Source of the DNA: Zygnema cylindricum
Taxonomy: Eukaryota > Streptophyta > Zygnematophyceae > Zygnematales > Zygnemataceae
Reading direction: 5' to 3'
NCBI GenBank assembly: GCA_037447655.1
Contig: JBBHKE010001565.1
Location: 1 to 40,363, forward strand
Length of the DNA stretch: 40,363 bases
Shown here: positions 19,804 through 30,185 of the stretch, one piece after another
Position numbering within the stretch: position 1 is the first letter of the stretch
Layout of the letters: each line of letters opens with the position of its first letter
Translations under genes and position numbers: made by a program
Notes under the pieces: model-generated
Database searches by the model: none
The model's input: only the letters and a program-made list of their open reading frames with translations
What the model was told of the DNA's origin: nothing

Positions 19804-20542
19804 TTGCGAACAAGGGATAGATTATGCATTCCTAAAATGGGAGACTTAAGTAAACAACTTTTAAAAGAAGCCCATAAACATTTAGGACATCTATGTCGAA
19901 ATAAAACTCTTGGTCGGTTGCAGCGTAGATTGTTTTGGCCCTGGATGGCAAATGAGGTGTCTAAACACGTGGGAAGTTATGTTTTGCCAACAGAGTAAAC
20001 CTAGTAACCAGAAACCCAGAAGTCTCTTAAAACCTTTAGATATCTTCGAAAGACCATAAGAATTTGTCAATATGGATTTTATTATCAGGTTGCCAGCTAC
20101 GTTTGGAAGAAATGACAGTATCATGGTCATAGTCAATAGGTTCAGTATAACAATCTTTGTTCCTTGCGAAACTACTGATTCAGTTGTGGATATTGCAAAG
20201 TTATATTTTGACAACGTAGTCGGACATCATGGAGTCCCTCTGTCTATAATCAATGATAGGGATTCTAAATTTACGTCAACATTTTGGAAAGAATTGCATC
20301 AAAATTTAGGCACAGAATTAAAAATGAGTACCTCTTATCATCCTCAGACAGATGGACAGACAAAAAGAACGAACTGTACACTAGAGAAAATGTTTAGGAC
20401 TGTTTGCAGTGGAGTTCAGAACACATGGAAATCTAAATTGCTATTAATGGAATTTGCATACAATTCGTGTAAACATGCCAGTACAGGATTCTCACCGTTT
20501 GAAGTTGCATACGGATACCAACCCAGAAAATCATTAGACTAA
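19804..20542 (+). pseudogene. pol: Gypsy-1 integrase (HHCC and core)
   Basis: The zinc-binding module keeps both His residues (EAHKHLGH) but has lost its Cys pair (GSYVLPTE where family members have C-x2-C). After a frameshift near 19985 the core runs from 20072: MDFI, the second Asp in NDRDSKFTS, and STSYHPQTDGQTKRTN. The catalytic Glu expected after DGQT is Lys (20363-20365). NSCKHASTGFSPFEVAYGY closes the core. The stop after KSLD ends the open frame. Confidence 0.9.
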
Positions 20543-21126
20543 TAACACGGGTCACTCAAGAGAGTAGAATTTATTGAACAGAGTTTTGGGAATACATTCA
20601 AACAATTTGGAAAACAGTACGGGATGCATTAGTGGAGGCACAAACGAGGCAAGAGTTAAATGGTAACCGCAAACGGTGTGATTAAGTGGTAAGCACAGGT
20701 GATAAATTTTGGCTTTCCACAACTCATTAGAAGTGTAAGATCGAGGGACAATCAGACCCTACAAGAAAATTTGCTCCTAAATACATTGGGCCATTTACTG
20801 TAATCGAGATGATAACATCAGTTAATGCCAAATTAGACTTTTCATCTTCAACAAAAATTCATCCAGTAATACACATCAGTCAACTGAAACCAGCAAAGCT
20901 TTGGCCAACTGAAAGAGAATTGGAATTGAATCCTTCAATAATTATAGAACCTGAGGTCCACAGATGGGTAATAGACTGGGTTGGTTAACAGTTTAAGGTC
21001 GGCAATACTATATTCTGTCAAGTGCATTATCTGGGAAGGCCGCAAGATGAGTTAATTTTAGAAGATAAAAGTTCGGAGTTTTTACAAAAGTATTCGAGGG
21101 ATAATAATATACAAGTCTTCTCTTGA
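20543..21126 (+). pseudogene. pol: Gypsy-1 integrase C-terminus with GPF module and chromodomain-like tail
   Basis: Frames shift before about 20690, then APKYIGPFTVIEM (the GPY/F-type module) and KIHPVIHISQLK are readable. They are followed by a tail with QVHYLGRPQDELILED, which resembles the W-x-G/L-P core of retroviral-type chromodomains. TGA is at 21124-21126. Chromodomains in this position direct integration towards heterochromatin in known chromoviruses. The call is by motif only and several aromatic positions are altered. Confidence 0.78.
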
Positions 21127-21158
21127 GAATGAAATATATTTTAACTAAGGTCAATTAA

Positions 21159-21175
21159 ATAAAAAAAGGGGATGA
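21159..21175 (+). promoter_or_regulatory. Gypsy-1 polypurine tract
   Basis: AAAATAAAAAAAGGGGATGA-type purine run directly before the 3' LTR start at 21176. It primes plus-strand synthesis. Confidence 0.8.
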
Positions 21176-22148
21176 TGTCACAGTAATAGTGGATCAAACT
21201 TTTTCCTAAATGGGTAATTAAGTGCTACAAGTATAGAGTTCTGAATTTGGTAGAAGCCCGCAAAAGAATCGCACAATTTACAGTTGTATTTTAAAAGATA
21301 TAGTGATTGGTGAATTTAGGCGACAACGCGAGGTAAAAATAATGAGTGAGTGTTCATTATAACGGTTTAAGGGTCAAACTAGCCACGGAACTTCATGATC
21401 ACGTTTCAAAAGTATAAATGAATCAATATTTCGTCTGGTACGCACGATGGTTCGTTTCGTACAATTTTAGTACGAAACGTCACTTCCACTTTATGGAATT
21501 TCGTGGGTAGTTTCGCGTGTGAAATTTGCAACGCACGTTTGTGTGAAGTTCCGTTTTGATTAGCGCACAATTTTTCACGGAAATGTTACGTAGTGAAATG
21601 TAGCGTTTGATTGGTTAGTAAATCTTACGTAGCTAGTAAGAGATTTCGCACGTTTTTGCATTGGTCAGTCTAAGTCCTAGCTGATCAATGATTGGCCCAC
21701 GTAAAACCTGTTCAACGGAGCGTTGACTCTGGCCTGGCTAGTCCAGGGCGATGATGGATAAATAGGGAAGTCTAAGAGAAGAGTAGATATTTTTTCCTTT
21801 GGAAAAATTTGTGGAAATTGTGACTGATCTTGGTCTTCACGGAATAATACAAAATTGGAGCAATGTCATTTTTGCACTTAAATCTCTTACTAACTATGTA
21901 GTGTTTTAGTAGTTAAGAGATAGAATTATTAAAAGTGGAAAGTAGTGAAAAACACTCAAAAAGAAGGGTTGAGCCACAAGGGTAAGAGACCAAGTTATTG
22001 CTACGTGGATAGAAGTTTCTTCTAATTTAAAGTTTATCCTAATGTGACCGCTTTCTAATGTGAATGTGTAATTTTCCAATGTGTGAAATGTGTGGTTGAA
22101 ATTGGTCAAAGTAATGGGATTTTCTAAGAGGTAGAAAATCTTGTTACA
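21176..22148 (+). repeat. Gypsy-1 3' LTR
   Basis: It starts TGTCACAGTAATAG, ends CTTGTTACA and is followed by AGATG. It contains the perfect hairpin 21453-21479. Confidence 0.9.
21453..21479. promoter_or_regulatory. Conserved LTR hairpin CGTTTCGTAC / GTACGAAACG
   Basis: A perfect 10-bp inverted repeat around AATTTTA. It is retained at 37435-37462 (perfect), 15084-15110 (one mismatch) and about 24541-24569 (decayed). Role unknown; possibly a palindromic protein-binding site or RNA stem. Confidence 0.6.
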
Positions 22149-22153
22149 AGATG

Positions 22154-23153
22154 ACTACCCACAACGCTAACGAAACTATTGTCCACAACCTCAAAAGTCG
22201 TAGATGTGAAGATTTTAGTGGTCATGCTTATCATCAGCTTTCGTGCTTCGTCGTAAAAGGGTCGTGGCTTATTTTCCCAAAACAACAACTATTATATGTT
22301 GACGTTAAAAAGCACCAATAAGACGTGGAGGACGACTCAATATACCACTGGATTTCAACTTTTTTTAGGAAACACATGCGAAAGAAATTATTAAAAGACT
22401 TGTCCAAAGTGTCAAGATTTTATGCTAAAAATAAGACAAACTGATCTGACAGTTATCAATAGTTGTAATCTATTTTCTTACAAGTTGTTATGTCTCCAAC
22501 CGTCATGCTCGTATGCAATGTCGCACAACAATAAGTGAGTGTAGTAGTTTATTATGAGAGGACCACATCACCTAAGGTCTTCCAAATCCCTCAAAGCTAA
22601 GGTCACCCTAATAGGAAAATAAGCCCTACATTTAAATAATAAACAGTAGCATTTGAATCAAGGCCCTGAAGATCGAATACAAATTGGTCATATCTAAAAC
22701 AAGAGGTTTTGAGGTCATCGAAGGAAATTAAAGTTATACAAACGCATAGATTGAATCGTAAGTATCGTTATAAGCGAATCATGATACACTTAGGACGAAA
22801 ATGTGTCACTTGTAAGGATCCCCATGGGCCATGAAGTTTTACGGTGATCGTATAAACCATGCACCACGCTACGATAGGTCATTGAATGCCTACATATATC
22901 TAAAATGGTCGTACCTTAACTCTCCCAACCAAAAAATAGCAATTTTGGTATGATATGAAAAAGCTTCAATTTTGTTTATTTTTTCTATCTTCTCATATAA
23001 TTTGGTGACAGGTAAAGAGTGAAAAAACAAACAAACAACGAGAGAAACCACGACCAAAAGTTTCAACTTTGATAACGGCGATAATGTCTGAAATAAGCAT
23101 GACGACACAATGTCACACAAAGCTATCCGCATACAACGTTAAAAAATAATTGA
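22154..23153. other. Gene-free spacer between the two gypsy copies
   Basis: About 1 kb without a convincing reading frame or recognised element. The right end (about 23095-23115, AGCATGACGACACAATGTCACA) resembles 39749-39772. This hints at a dispersed repeat or at target DNA related to the far right flank. Confidence 0.5.
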
Positions 23154-23158
23154 CACCC
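23154..23158 (+). repeat. Probable target duplication of Gypsy-2, left (CACCC)
   Basis: CACCC precedes the 5' LTR. CATCC (38122-38126) follows the 3' LTR, a 4 of 5 match. Confidence 0.55.
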
Positions 23159-23283
23159 TGTAACAGTAATAGTGGATCGAATTTGTTCGTAAATGGGTAT
23201 TTAAGTTTTACGAATATAGAGTTTTGAATTTGATAGACGTATGCGAAAGAATCTCACGATTTGGGGTTGTATTTTAAAAGATA
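23159..23283 (+). repeat. Gypsy-2 5' LTR, first part
   Basis: It starts TGTAACAGTAATAGTGG and matches the other LTRs up to TTTTAAAAGATA. Homology stops there and resumes at about 24388. Confidence 0.85.
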
Positions 23284-23346
23284 CTGATAAATCAACGCTC
23301 GTTACACGGGCATGTACCCTGTCTAGTTTATCATGCCCGTACTGCG

Positions 23347-23470
23347 GACGCACGGCAATGTCACGTTGTGCTAGCGGTACGGCAGTTTGTACCGTTGACG
23401 CACAGCAACGTCACGTTGTTCTTACGGTACGGCAGTTTGTACCTCTGACGCACGGTAACGTCATGCGTAT
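23347..23470. repeat. 50-bp minisatellite, about 2.5 units
   Basis: Units begin at 23347, 23397 and 23447 (GACGCAC), each with CAACGTCACGTTGT-like and GGTACGGCAGTTTGTACC parts. The unit is related to the 49-bp array at 23870-24300. Confidence 0.85.
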
Positions 23471-23869
23471 GTTTGAAAACATATGTATTCATACAAAATA
23501 TTAGAAATCGTACGCCTTCGTGAAATTTAAATATCCGTACATGTTAAACTGATTTACGTGTGAGAATAATCCAATTTTTTGAGGGCACGTTCCTATGCGT
23601 GCGTGTCTGGTTTAAATCATTTTTAGTAAAATTTTCACTTGAAAAAGTACATTTATGTACGGTCTGATATCGACCGTACACCACACTATTAAGATGTTAC
23701 TGTACTTTCGTTCATTACGCTATTTTGTACAGTACCTTAATTAAAATAAAGGAAAAATTAAAATCATGTATCATATGTAAGAAAAAAAATCAAAATTTCA
23801 GGAACCCAAATTAGAGTTATATACTCTAATAACGATTCGCGGTGTGCATTGTGCCAGCAGTTCGGCGGT

Positions 23870-24300
23870 TTGCGACGGTTGGCAACGTTGCATTGTGCCA
23901 ACTATACGCGGTTTGGATAGCGACGGTTGGCAATGATACATTACGCCATCCGTACGACGGTCTGCATAGCGACACACGGCAATGTTACATTACGCCATCC
24001 GTACGGCTGTCTGCACAGCGACGCACGACAACATTAAATTACGCCATCCGTACGGCGGTCTACATAGTGACGCATGACAATGTTACATTACGTTGCACAG
24101 CGACGCACGACAATGTTAAAAAACGCCATTCGTACGGCAGTCAGCACAACGTCGCACGGCAACGTTATATTACGCAATCCGTATGGCGGTCTGCACAGCG
24201 ACGCACAACAACGTTAACTTACGCCAGCGGTACAACAGTCTGTACTGCGAGGAGTGGCACGGCAACGCTACATTGTGCCAGCATTACGACCATCAGTACT
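23870..24300. repeat. 49-bp minisatellite array, about 9 units
   Basis: The consensus contains CAGCGACGCACGACAACGTT, then ACATTACGCCATCCGTACGG and CGGTCTGCA. Anchor positions 23919, 23968, 24017 and 24066 are exactly 49 bp apart. The next unit is shortened to 33 bp, then 48-49 bp spacing returns. It is CpG-rich compared with its surroundings. The 188-codon open frame across it is a by-product: a 49-bp period rotates the reading frame. Confidence 0.9.
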
Positions 24301-24387
24301 GCGTGTGACAGAAAAAAAATGAGACAGATACAACGCCTATATAAAGGTTTCCCCGAAGGCGAACAACGTTCTCCTATTTATATATTT

Positions 24388-25018
24388 GATAGTGATTGGT
24401 GTATTTAGGCGACAACGCGAGGTCAAAATAACGAATGGGTGTTCATTTTTACAAGTTAAGGGTCAAAAAAGTCTCGGAATTTAACGCGTACGTTTATAAA
24501 GCACCAAACAAAATCAATATTTCGTTAGGTACGCATGATGGTTCGTTTCATAAAATTTTCAGTACGAAACGTCACTTTTAGTGTATGGAATTGCGTAGGA
24601 AATTTCGCGTGCGAAATTTGCAATGCACATTCGTGCGAAGTCGCGTTTCGTTTGGCGCACACTTTTGCACGTAAATGTTACGTAGTGAAACATAACGTTT
24701 GATTGGTTAATTATGTTACGTAGTTAGTAAGAGATTTCGCACGTTTTTGCATTGGTCAGTTTGAGTCCTTGCATATAAATAATTGGCCCAGGTAAAACCT
24801 GTTCAACGGAGCGTTGACTCTAGCATGGCTAGCCCAGGGCGATGATGGATAAATAGTGAAGTCTAAGAGAAGAGTAGACATCTTTTCCTCTAGAAAAGTT
24901 TGAGGAAATTGTGACCGGTCTTGGTCGTGAGCGATTAAAACCAAATTGGAGCAATGGCATTTTTGCACTGAAATCTCTTACATTTAAGTTGTGTTTTAGT
25001 AGTTAAGAGATAAAATTA
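24388..25018 (+). repeat. Gypsy-2 5' LTR, second part (3' truncated)
   Basis: Homology resumes at GTGATTGGTGTATTTAGG and runs to AGAGATAAAATTA. It then jumps to leader sequence equivalent to about 15930 in copy 1 (CGGCCGC). Roughly the last 230 bp of LTR plus the primer-binding site are missing. Confidence 0.85.
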
Positions 25019-25650
25019 CACTGCTAGCGGCCGCTTGTTAGATGTGGGGCGTCTTTAGGTCCTAAAGACTCAGGCGGGGTGGGCAGTGTAGCCACCACTG
25101 AAGCTCACTCCAACTACCTAGAGGCCAAACAAACTTGCCTTCTCCTAGCAATGATTCATGTGTAGATGGAGGGCTTGAAGCCATCAAGGGTGAGGATGTG
25201 AGGATTAGAGAGTAAAAGATCCTGATGTAGTGGGAAATGGGAAATTTGCTAATGGTGGAGAAGAAAAGTGAATATCTTTACTTCTTCAATAGCAAAGGAG
25301 TCTAGAAATGAATTAAAACTTTTCAAACCCTAAATTGTTACCTTTGATTGCTTTCAGTTTTACGTTTCAAAATTTGTGGTTGAATTTTACCTCTGAGAGC
25401 TTTAAATTTTGCTATTGCAAAATTTGTGGGGAAACATTTTACCTTTCTATTTCAATGTTTGGAAAAATAGAATTTTCGCTAACTTACTTTTAATGTTTAT
25501 TTGATTTTTCAGATTTTGATATCTTTCAAAAGATTTGTTAAGGGAATGAAGTCTTGGATTAGTGAAATTGCACGACTTCAAATTTGTTGCAAACTCTTTT
25601 GGATAATTATATTCTACCTTTTTTTTATTGCGTGATTTCATTGTGTGATA
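25019..25650 (+). other. Gypsy-2 leader (5' truncated)
   Basis: Non-coding and homologous to about 15930-16560 of copy 1. No gene seen. Confidence 0.7.
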
Positions 25651-26890
25651 ATGGCAAATTCTGCATGGAAACCTGAAATGGAAAATGCCTTGAATGTGTT
25701 GAAAAAACGTAGTGTGAAATTTGTCAAAAGACTTAATTATCATACCGTTGCTATGGATGAAACAATTTTTGAGTTGAAAAGTGAATTGAAGGATGTTAAG
25801 GAAAATGAAAATATTTCAAATCAGAAATTGGATAAGCTAATAAACTTAATTCAGTCCAGAAATGATCTTAATGACCAAAAGGGTGAGAGTGGTAAAAGGA
25901 ATGCCATTCTTAGGGAGGATGATCACGATAGACCTAAGAAGATAAGAGATTTGAAATTGTCTATCAGTGAAGTACCATCCTTTGATGGTAAGAAGATTGA
26001 TGAGTTGGATGCTTGGATTTCTACTATGGAGTATTATTTGGAATCTAGAAATTGTGATCGCGATGATTACACTTCTTTTGCTGTTAGCTGTCTAAAATGT
26101 GATGCTCAAATTTGGTGTTACACTCATATAAGGTATAATTTGATTTCAATAATGCAGATTGGGAAGCTTTTAAAACCGCAATAAAATCGCGTTTCCTGTC
26201 TATCACTTATAAATCTAGAATGGAATTAAAGTGGTTGAACAATAAGCAGACTGGATCTGTGAAGGATTATGTTGTGGATATTGACTCATCTAGTATTCAC
26301 GTCATGGGTTTGATTGATGAAATGGCTAAGTTGCATTTTTTGATTTATCTAAATCCCATACTGAAATCTGAACTGAAACATCAAAAATTTAATCTTTTGA
26401 AAGAACTACAAGATAAGGCATTGGAATTAGAGGATCAGTTGGGGTATAATCGTGAAACTTAATCGTGAAACTCGATCACTCAAGGGAAATTTCAATGAAG
26501 TATCATAGTGGGGTGAAAAGGAATTTGAGGAAGAGGGTCTGAATGCAGGTCTTGTGAAAAGGCAAAACATCTTCAAGGGAAATCAGAGGGGTGGGCAGAG
26601 TGTTAATGCAGGAAATTAATTTCACAATAGAAGGGGCTACATTAAGAGTCCTCAACCGAGCATTAATGCTCAAAAATCTAATCTTACCATACCCACATGC
26701 AATATCTATCAGAAAATGGGTCATATGGCATTTGAGTATGCACAAGTGAAGAATATTAACTGTTATAACTGATGAGAGGAGGGACATTTCAACAGACGAT
26801 GCACAAAACCGAAAAAAAAAGTCACTTATTTTAATTGTAGAGGTCCAGATCATTACGCTAAGGACTGTACAGATAAGGGATCTCTTAAAA
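25651..26890 (+). pseudogene. gag: Gypsy-2 Gag
   Basis: The start is ATG 25651 (MANSAWK). The capsid region is open to 26184, with a charged ELKSELKDVKENEN coiled segment and KIDELDAWISTMEYYLES. It continues in another frame at 26220-26462. The nucleocapsid (about 26510-26890) has stops and knuckle remnants: CNIYQKMGHMAFEYA (last Cys lost) and NCRGPDHYAKDC. It is less damaged than copy 1 at the N-terminus and lacks the 45-bp duplication. Confidence 0.87.
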
Positions 26891-26899
26891 CAATTGATG

Positions 26900-27500
26900 T
26901 CAATGAAGTTCTTCGAGAAGATATTGCATTATACCTAGCTGAGCAAGAAGCATAGAAGGTGGGAAACGGAATGGACTAGCTGAAAGTCCTCAGTTGAGTC
27001 AACCCGATCCAAAGGTTAAGGAGTTAACTTTTGAGGGCAAGCTAATGAATAGAAAGGCTAGGATAGCTAAATTTATTATGATGCTAACTACACTCCATAT
27101 TTTGAACAATATTTCTGATAATACTCTTAACAACAGACGTACGTTAGGACAGTTAAGTAAAGATGACACTAGGCAAAGTTTGATCAGATTCGAATCTCTA
27201 GTGGAAAAAAAACCATTGAGAAATATGGTAGATTCAGGTGCTACACATAATTTTATTTCACATAAGTTTGTAGAGGAAATAAAATTTGTACAGTCATAAG
27301 GGAAAAACCTTGACATGTTCAAGTAGGAAATGGTAATAAGTCCACACTAGATTTACAAACTGACACAATAAAAGTTGATATCCAAGGGCATAAGATAAAA
27401 TTTGTGCGTGAAATAATGAATTTGGGTAGTGAGGAGCTAATTCTAGAAAAGCCCTAACTAGCAAAACATAACCCTCAAATGAATTAGGAAACTAAGACCT
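26900..27500 (+). pseudogene. pol: Gypsy-2 protease
   Basis: Aspartic protease that would process Gag-Pol. The catalytic motif DSGATHNF is intact at 27231-27254, followed by ISHKFVEE. The frame stops at 27299 and continues shifted through KVDIQGHKI and LGSEELIL to about 27450. Copy 1 has lost the catalytic half. The preceding frame from 26994 is open but has no ATG-based start; it would be read as part of the polyprotein. Confidence 0.85.
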
Positions 27501-27763
27501 TAAGAGTGGAGTCTGACAACGGCATGAAGGTTTTGTAAGCATTACCTTTGAAGAAATTCCATAGGAATCATATAAATAACATAAACAAGTTGGGAGTGGA
27601 AGGTTTGATTTCTGCTAAACAATTTAAAAAGCATTTAAACCGAGGCACTCACTGATGAAAGGGGGGGAGAAAACACTAATATTCATGTTATTCCTAAATC
27701 AGACACGACTAAAAATCTTAAAAAACAAAAATAAGATTTTGTGAGTGACATTCTGTTAAAGAT

Positions 27764-28603
27764 TTGATTTTTGAATTTAGAGATGTTTTCTTAAGTGACT
27801 TACCCTTTGGGGGGGCACATTCCCGAGATGTGGAACATGTTATTAACATTGAGCCTAGATCTAATCCTCTTGTCACAAGGATTTATAGGCACAGTTTCTT
27901 TAAGCAGGAGGAGTTAAAGAAACAGATCAAGGAGCTTTTGGAGAAAGGACATATTCACCCCAGCAAATCACCGTACGAAGCACCAGTTTTATTCGTCAAT
28001 ATAAAGGACGGAACGTTGAGAATGTGTGTCGACTATCTTAGTCTAAACAAGATTACGGTGAAGGATAAGTATCCGTTACCTTTAATTTTTGATTTGATAG
28101 ATCGTTTGAAAGGTGCTAAATTATTTTCTTTGATTCATCTCCATAGTGGCTATAATCAAGTGCCATTTTGAACCGAAGATGTTGACAAAACTGCGTTTAA
28201 AACTAAAGTCAATCATTTTGAATGGATAGTGATGCCATTTGGTTTGACGAATGCACCGCCTACTTATCAAAGATTAATGAACCAAACCTTTTCAGATTAT
28301 ATAGATGAGTTTGTTTAGGTGTTTATAGATGATATTCTTATTTATAGCGAATCTAAAGAACAACACGTAATTCATTTAAGGAAAGTGAGGAAAAGAAAAT
28401 TATATGGAAAATTGTTAGAATCTAGTTTTCTTAAAAGTGAACAATTATTTTTGGGACATTTAGTTAGTGGGGAAGGTGTTAAAACAAATCCATCCAAAAC
28501 GACAACAATCGAAAATGGAAGCAACCCACTAATGTCACAGAAGTTAGATCATTTTTGGGATAGGCCACTTATTATTGGAAATTTATCAGGAACTTCAGTA
28601 TGA
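27764..28603 (+). pseudogene. pol: Gypsy-2 reverse transcriptase
   Basis: Open from 27764 to 28171: [39 protein letters not shown]. The first catalytic motif is FSLIHL, where Asp is expected, so this copy has His. A stop after QVPF interrupts at 28169-28171. The palm resumes with [19 protein letters not shown], and from 28319 MFIDDILIYSES carries the intact F-x-DD box. The thumb follows to about 28603 with one shift. Confidence 0.9.
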
Positions 28604-29130
28604 TCGCCGCACCTTTGACGCATTTACTTCGGAGAAGGGGACGTTTGTGTGGGGAACCGATCAAGAAAGAGCTTTCAAAGAACTAAAAGGGAAGTTGACC
28701 TCTGCCCCTACACTGGTGTATCGTGATCCTGTTGGGGAATTTGAAGTTCTGATCACTATTGATGCATATGATAAAGGTCTAGGTGTAGTCATAAGTCAAA
28801 AAGTCGGCGAACATTTTCATCCTATTGATTTTGAATCCATGAAATTCAATGATGTTGAAAAGAACTATCCAGCACAAAAAAAGGAATTACTTGCAATTGT
28901 TCATGCATTGGTGAAATGACTTTGTTATTTAAAAAAATTATTTACAGTTCGATGTGATAATAAGGCACTCTCTTATCTACAAAGATTAAGTGATGCACAG
29001 ATTGTGAGTGGCAGACAGGTTACGTGGATGCAAAAATTGGCATATTTCAAATTTAATGTCAAACATATTAATAGAAAGACAAATGTAGTCGCAGATCCTT
29101 CAAGTAGATGTTTTGAAATAAGTGTGGTGG
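28575..29130 (+). pseudogene. pol: Gypsy-2 RNase H
   Basis: Open from 28575 to 28919: WGTDQERAFKELKGKL, LVYRDPVGEFEVLITIDAYDKGLG, YPAQKKELLAIVHALVK. A TGA follows. Beyond it VRCDNKALSYLQRLSDAQ and KTNVVADPSSRC are still readable. This is the Ty3-type RNase H with its first acidic residue (TIDA) and Glu (KKEL) present. Confidence 0.88.
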
Positions 29131-29308
29131 TTCGGGAAGAATTTTTTAGATGCTGTTACAAATGGTTATGATAAAGTTCTTTATTTTGCTGTGCAATAAA
29201 ATTTCGGAAGGGAATTTGGACCCATTAAATGAAAGGCATGTCAAAAACTTTAAAAGAGAAGATGGTTTACTCTATCTGCGAACAAGGAATTGATTATGCA
29301 TTCTTGAA

Positions 29309-30185
29309 GTGGAAAACCTAATAAAACAACTTTTACAAGAAGCCCATGACTATTTAGGACATGTAGGTCGTGATAAAACTCTTCGTTGGTTGCAGAGTAC
29401 GTTGTTTTGGCACGAAATGGCAAACGAGGTGTCAAAGCATGTGGGAAGTTGTGTCTCTTACCAACAGAATAAACCTAGTAACCAAAAACCTAGAGGTCTC
29501 TTAAAACCTTTAGACATTCCCGAAAGACCATGGGAATCTATGAGTATGGATTTTTTTATCACATTTCCAACTACATCTAGAAGAAATGACAGTATCAAGA
29601 TCGTAGTCGATAAGTTCAGTAAAATGGCAATCTTTATCCCTTGCAAAACTACTATTTCAGTAGTGGATATTGCAAAGTTATATTTTGACAAAGTTGTCAA
29701 ACATCATGGAGTCCCTCTGTTTATACTCAGTGATATGGATTTTAAATTTACGTCCGCATTTTGGAAAAAATTGCAGCAATATTTAGGCACTGAATTAAGA
29801 ATGAGTACCTCTTATCATCTGAGACAGATTTACAGACAGAAAGGATGAACCGTCCACTGGAGGAAATTTGGAGGAAATTTTGAGAACTGTTTGCAGTGGA
29901 GTTTAAAACACACGGGAATCTAAACTGCCGTTAATGGAATTTGCATACAACTCATGTAAACATGCTAGTATACAGCATTTATTTTCACTGTTTGAAGTGA
30001 AAATTACGGATACCAACCGAGAGAAGCATTAGACTTAATAACAAGGGTCACTCAAGAGAATAGGGGTTCTGGAATAGAGTTTTCGGAATACATTCAAATT
30101 GTTTCAAAAAACAGTCTAGGATGCATTAGTGGAGGCACAAAGAAAACAATAATTAAATGCTGACCGCAAACGGGGTGATTTGGTG
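29309..30185 (+). pseudogene. pol: Gypsy-2 integrase, upstream of the copia insertion
   Basis: HHCC module: EAHDYLGH and GSCVSYQQ (second Cys replaced by Tyr). Core: MDFF, then ILSDMDFKFTS with the second Asp. A frameshift in STSYHLRQIYRQKG removes the catalytic Glu region at about 29820-29848. Remnants continue to the copia insertion point (30181-30185), with 36670 onward joining in the expected place. Confidence 0.88.
30181..30185 (+). repeat. Target duplication of copia-2, left (TGGTG)
   Basis: TGGTG precedes the left LTR. GGGTG (36665-36669) follows the right LTR, with one mismatch. Confidence 0.75.

Larger units (their letters stand above)
14807..22148 (+). mobile_element. Ty3/gypsy chromovirus-type element, copy 1
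   Basis: A 7.3-kb element: LTRs 14807-15783 and 21176-22148, target duplication AGATG (14802-14806 and 22149-22153), degenerate primer-binding site, gag, pol in RT-RNase H-IN order, a GPF-type and chromodomain-like tail, and a polypurine tract. The two LTRs differ at many sites, so it is an old insertion. It belongs to the same family and orientation as 23159-38121. All coding regions carry stops or frameshifts. Confidence 0.93.
23284..24387. mobile_element. 1.1-kb insertion in the Gypsy-2 5' LTR
   Basis: It interrupts the LTR between AAAAGATA and GTGATTGG. GATA occurs on both sides and could be a 4-bp target duplication. No terminal inverted repeat or coding region was found. It contains two blocks of a 49/50-bp minisatellite and a TIR-family right end (CTAATAACGATTCGCGGTG ending at 23844). 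It also has a TATATAAAGG word near its right end. Element type unknown. Confidence 0.6.

Noticed and set aside
14807-22148. Reading Gypsy-1 as a retrovirus-like element with an envelope gene
   Set aside because: The polypurine tract starts about 30 bp after the pol stop, leaving no room for another gene.
23870-24300. CRISPR-like regular repeat spacing
   Set aside because: Units are contiguous and wholly repeated without unique spacers, and the context is eukaryotic. It is a minisatellite.
23284-24387. Helitron as explanation of the 1.1-kb insertion
   Set aside because: No TC start, no CTRR end with adjacent hairpin, and insertion is not between A and T.
23842-24408. 188-codon plus-strand open frame
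   Set aside because: It spans the 49-bp minisatellite. A period not divisible by three rotates the frame, and the composition follows the repeat, not a protein.
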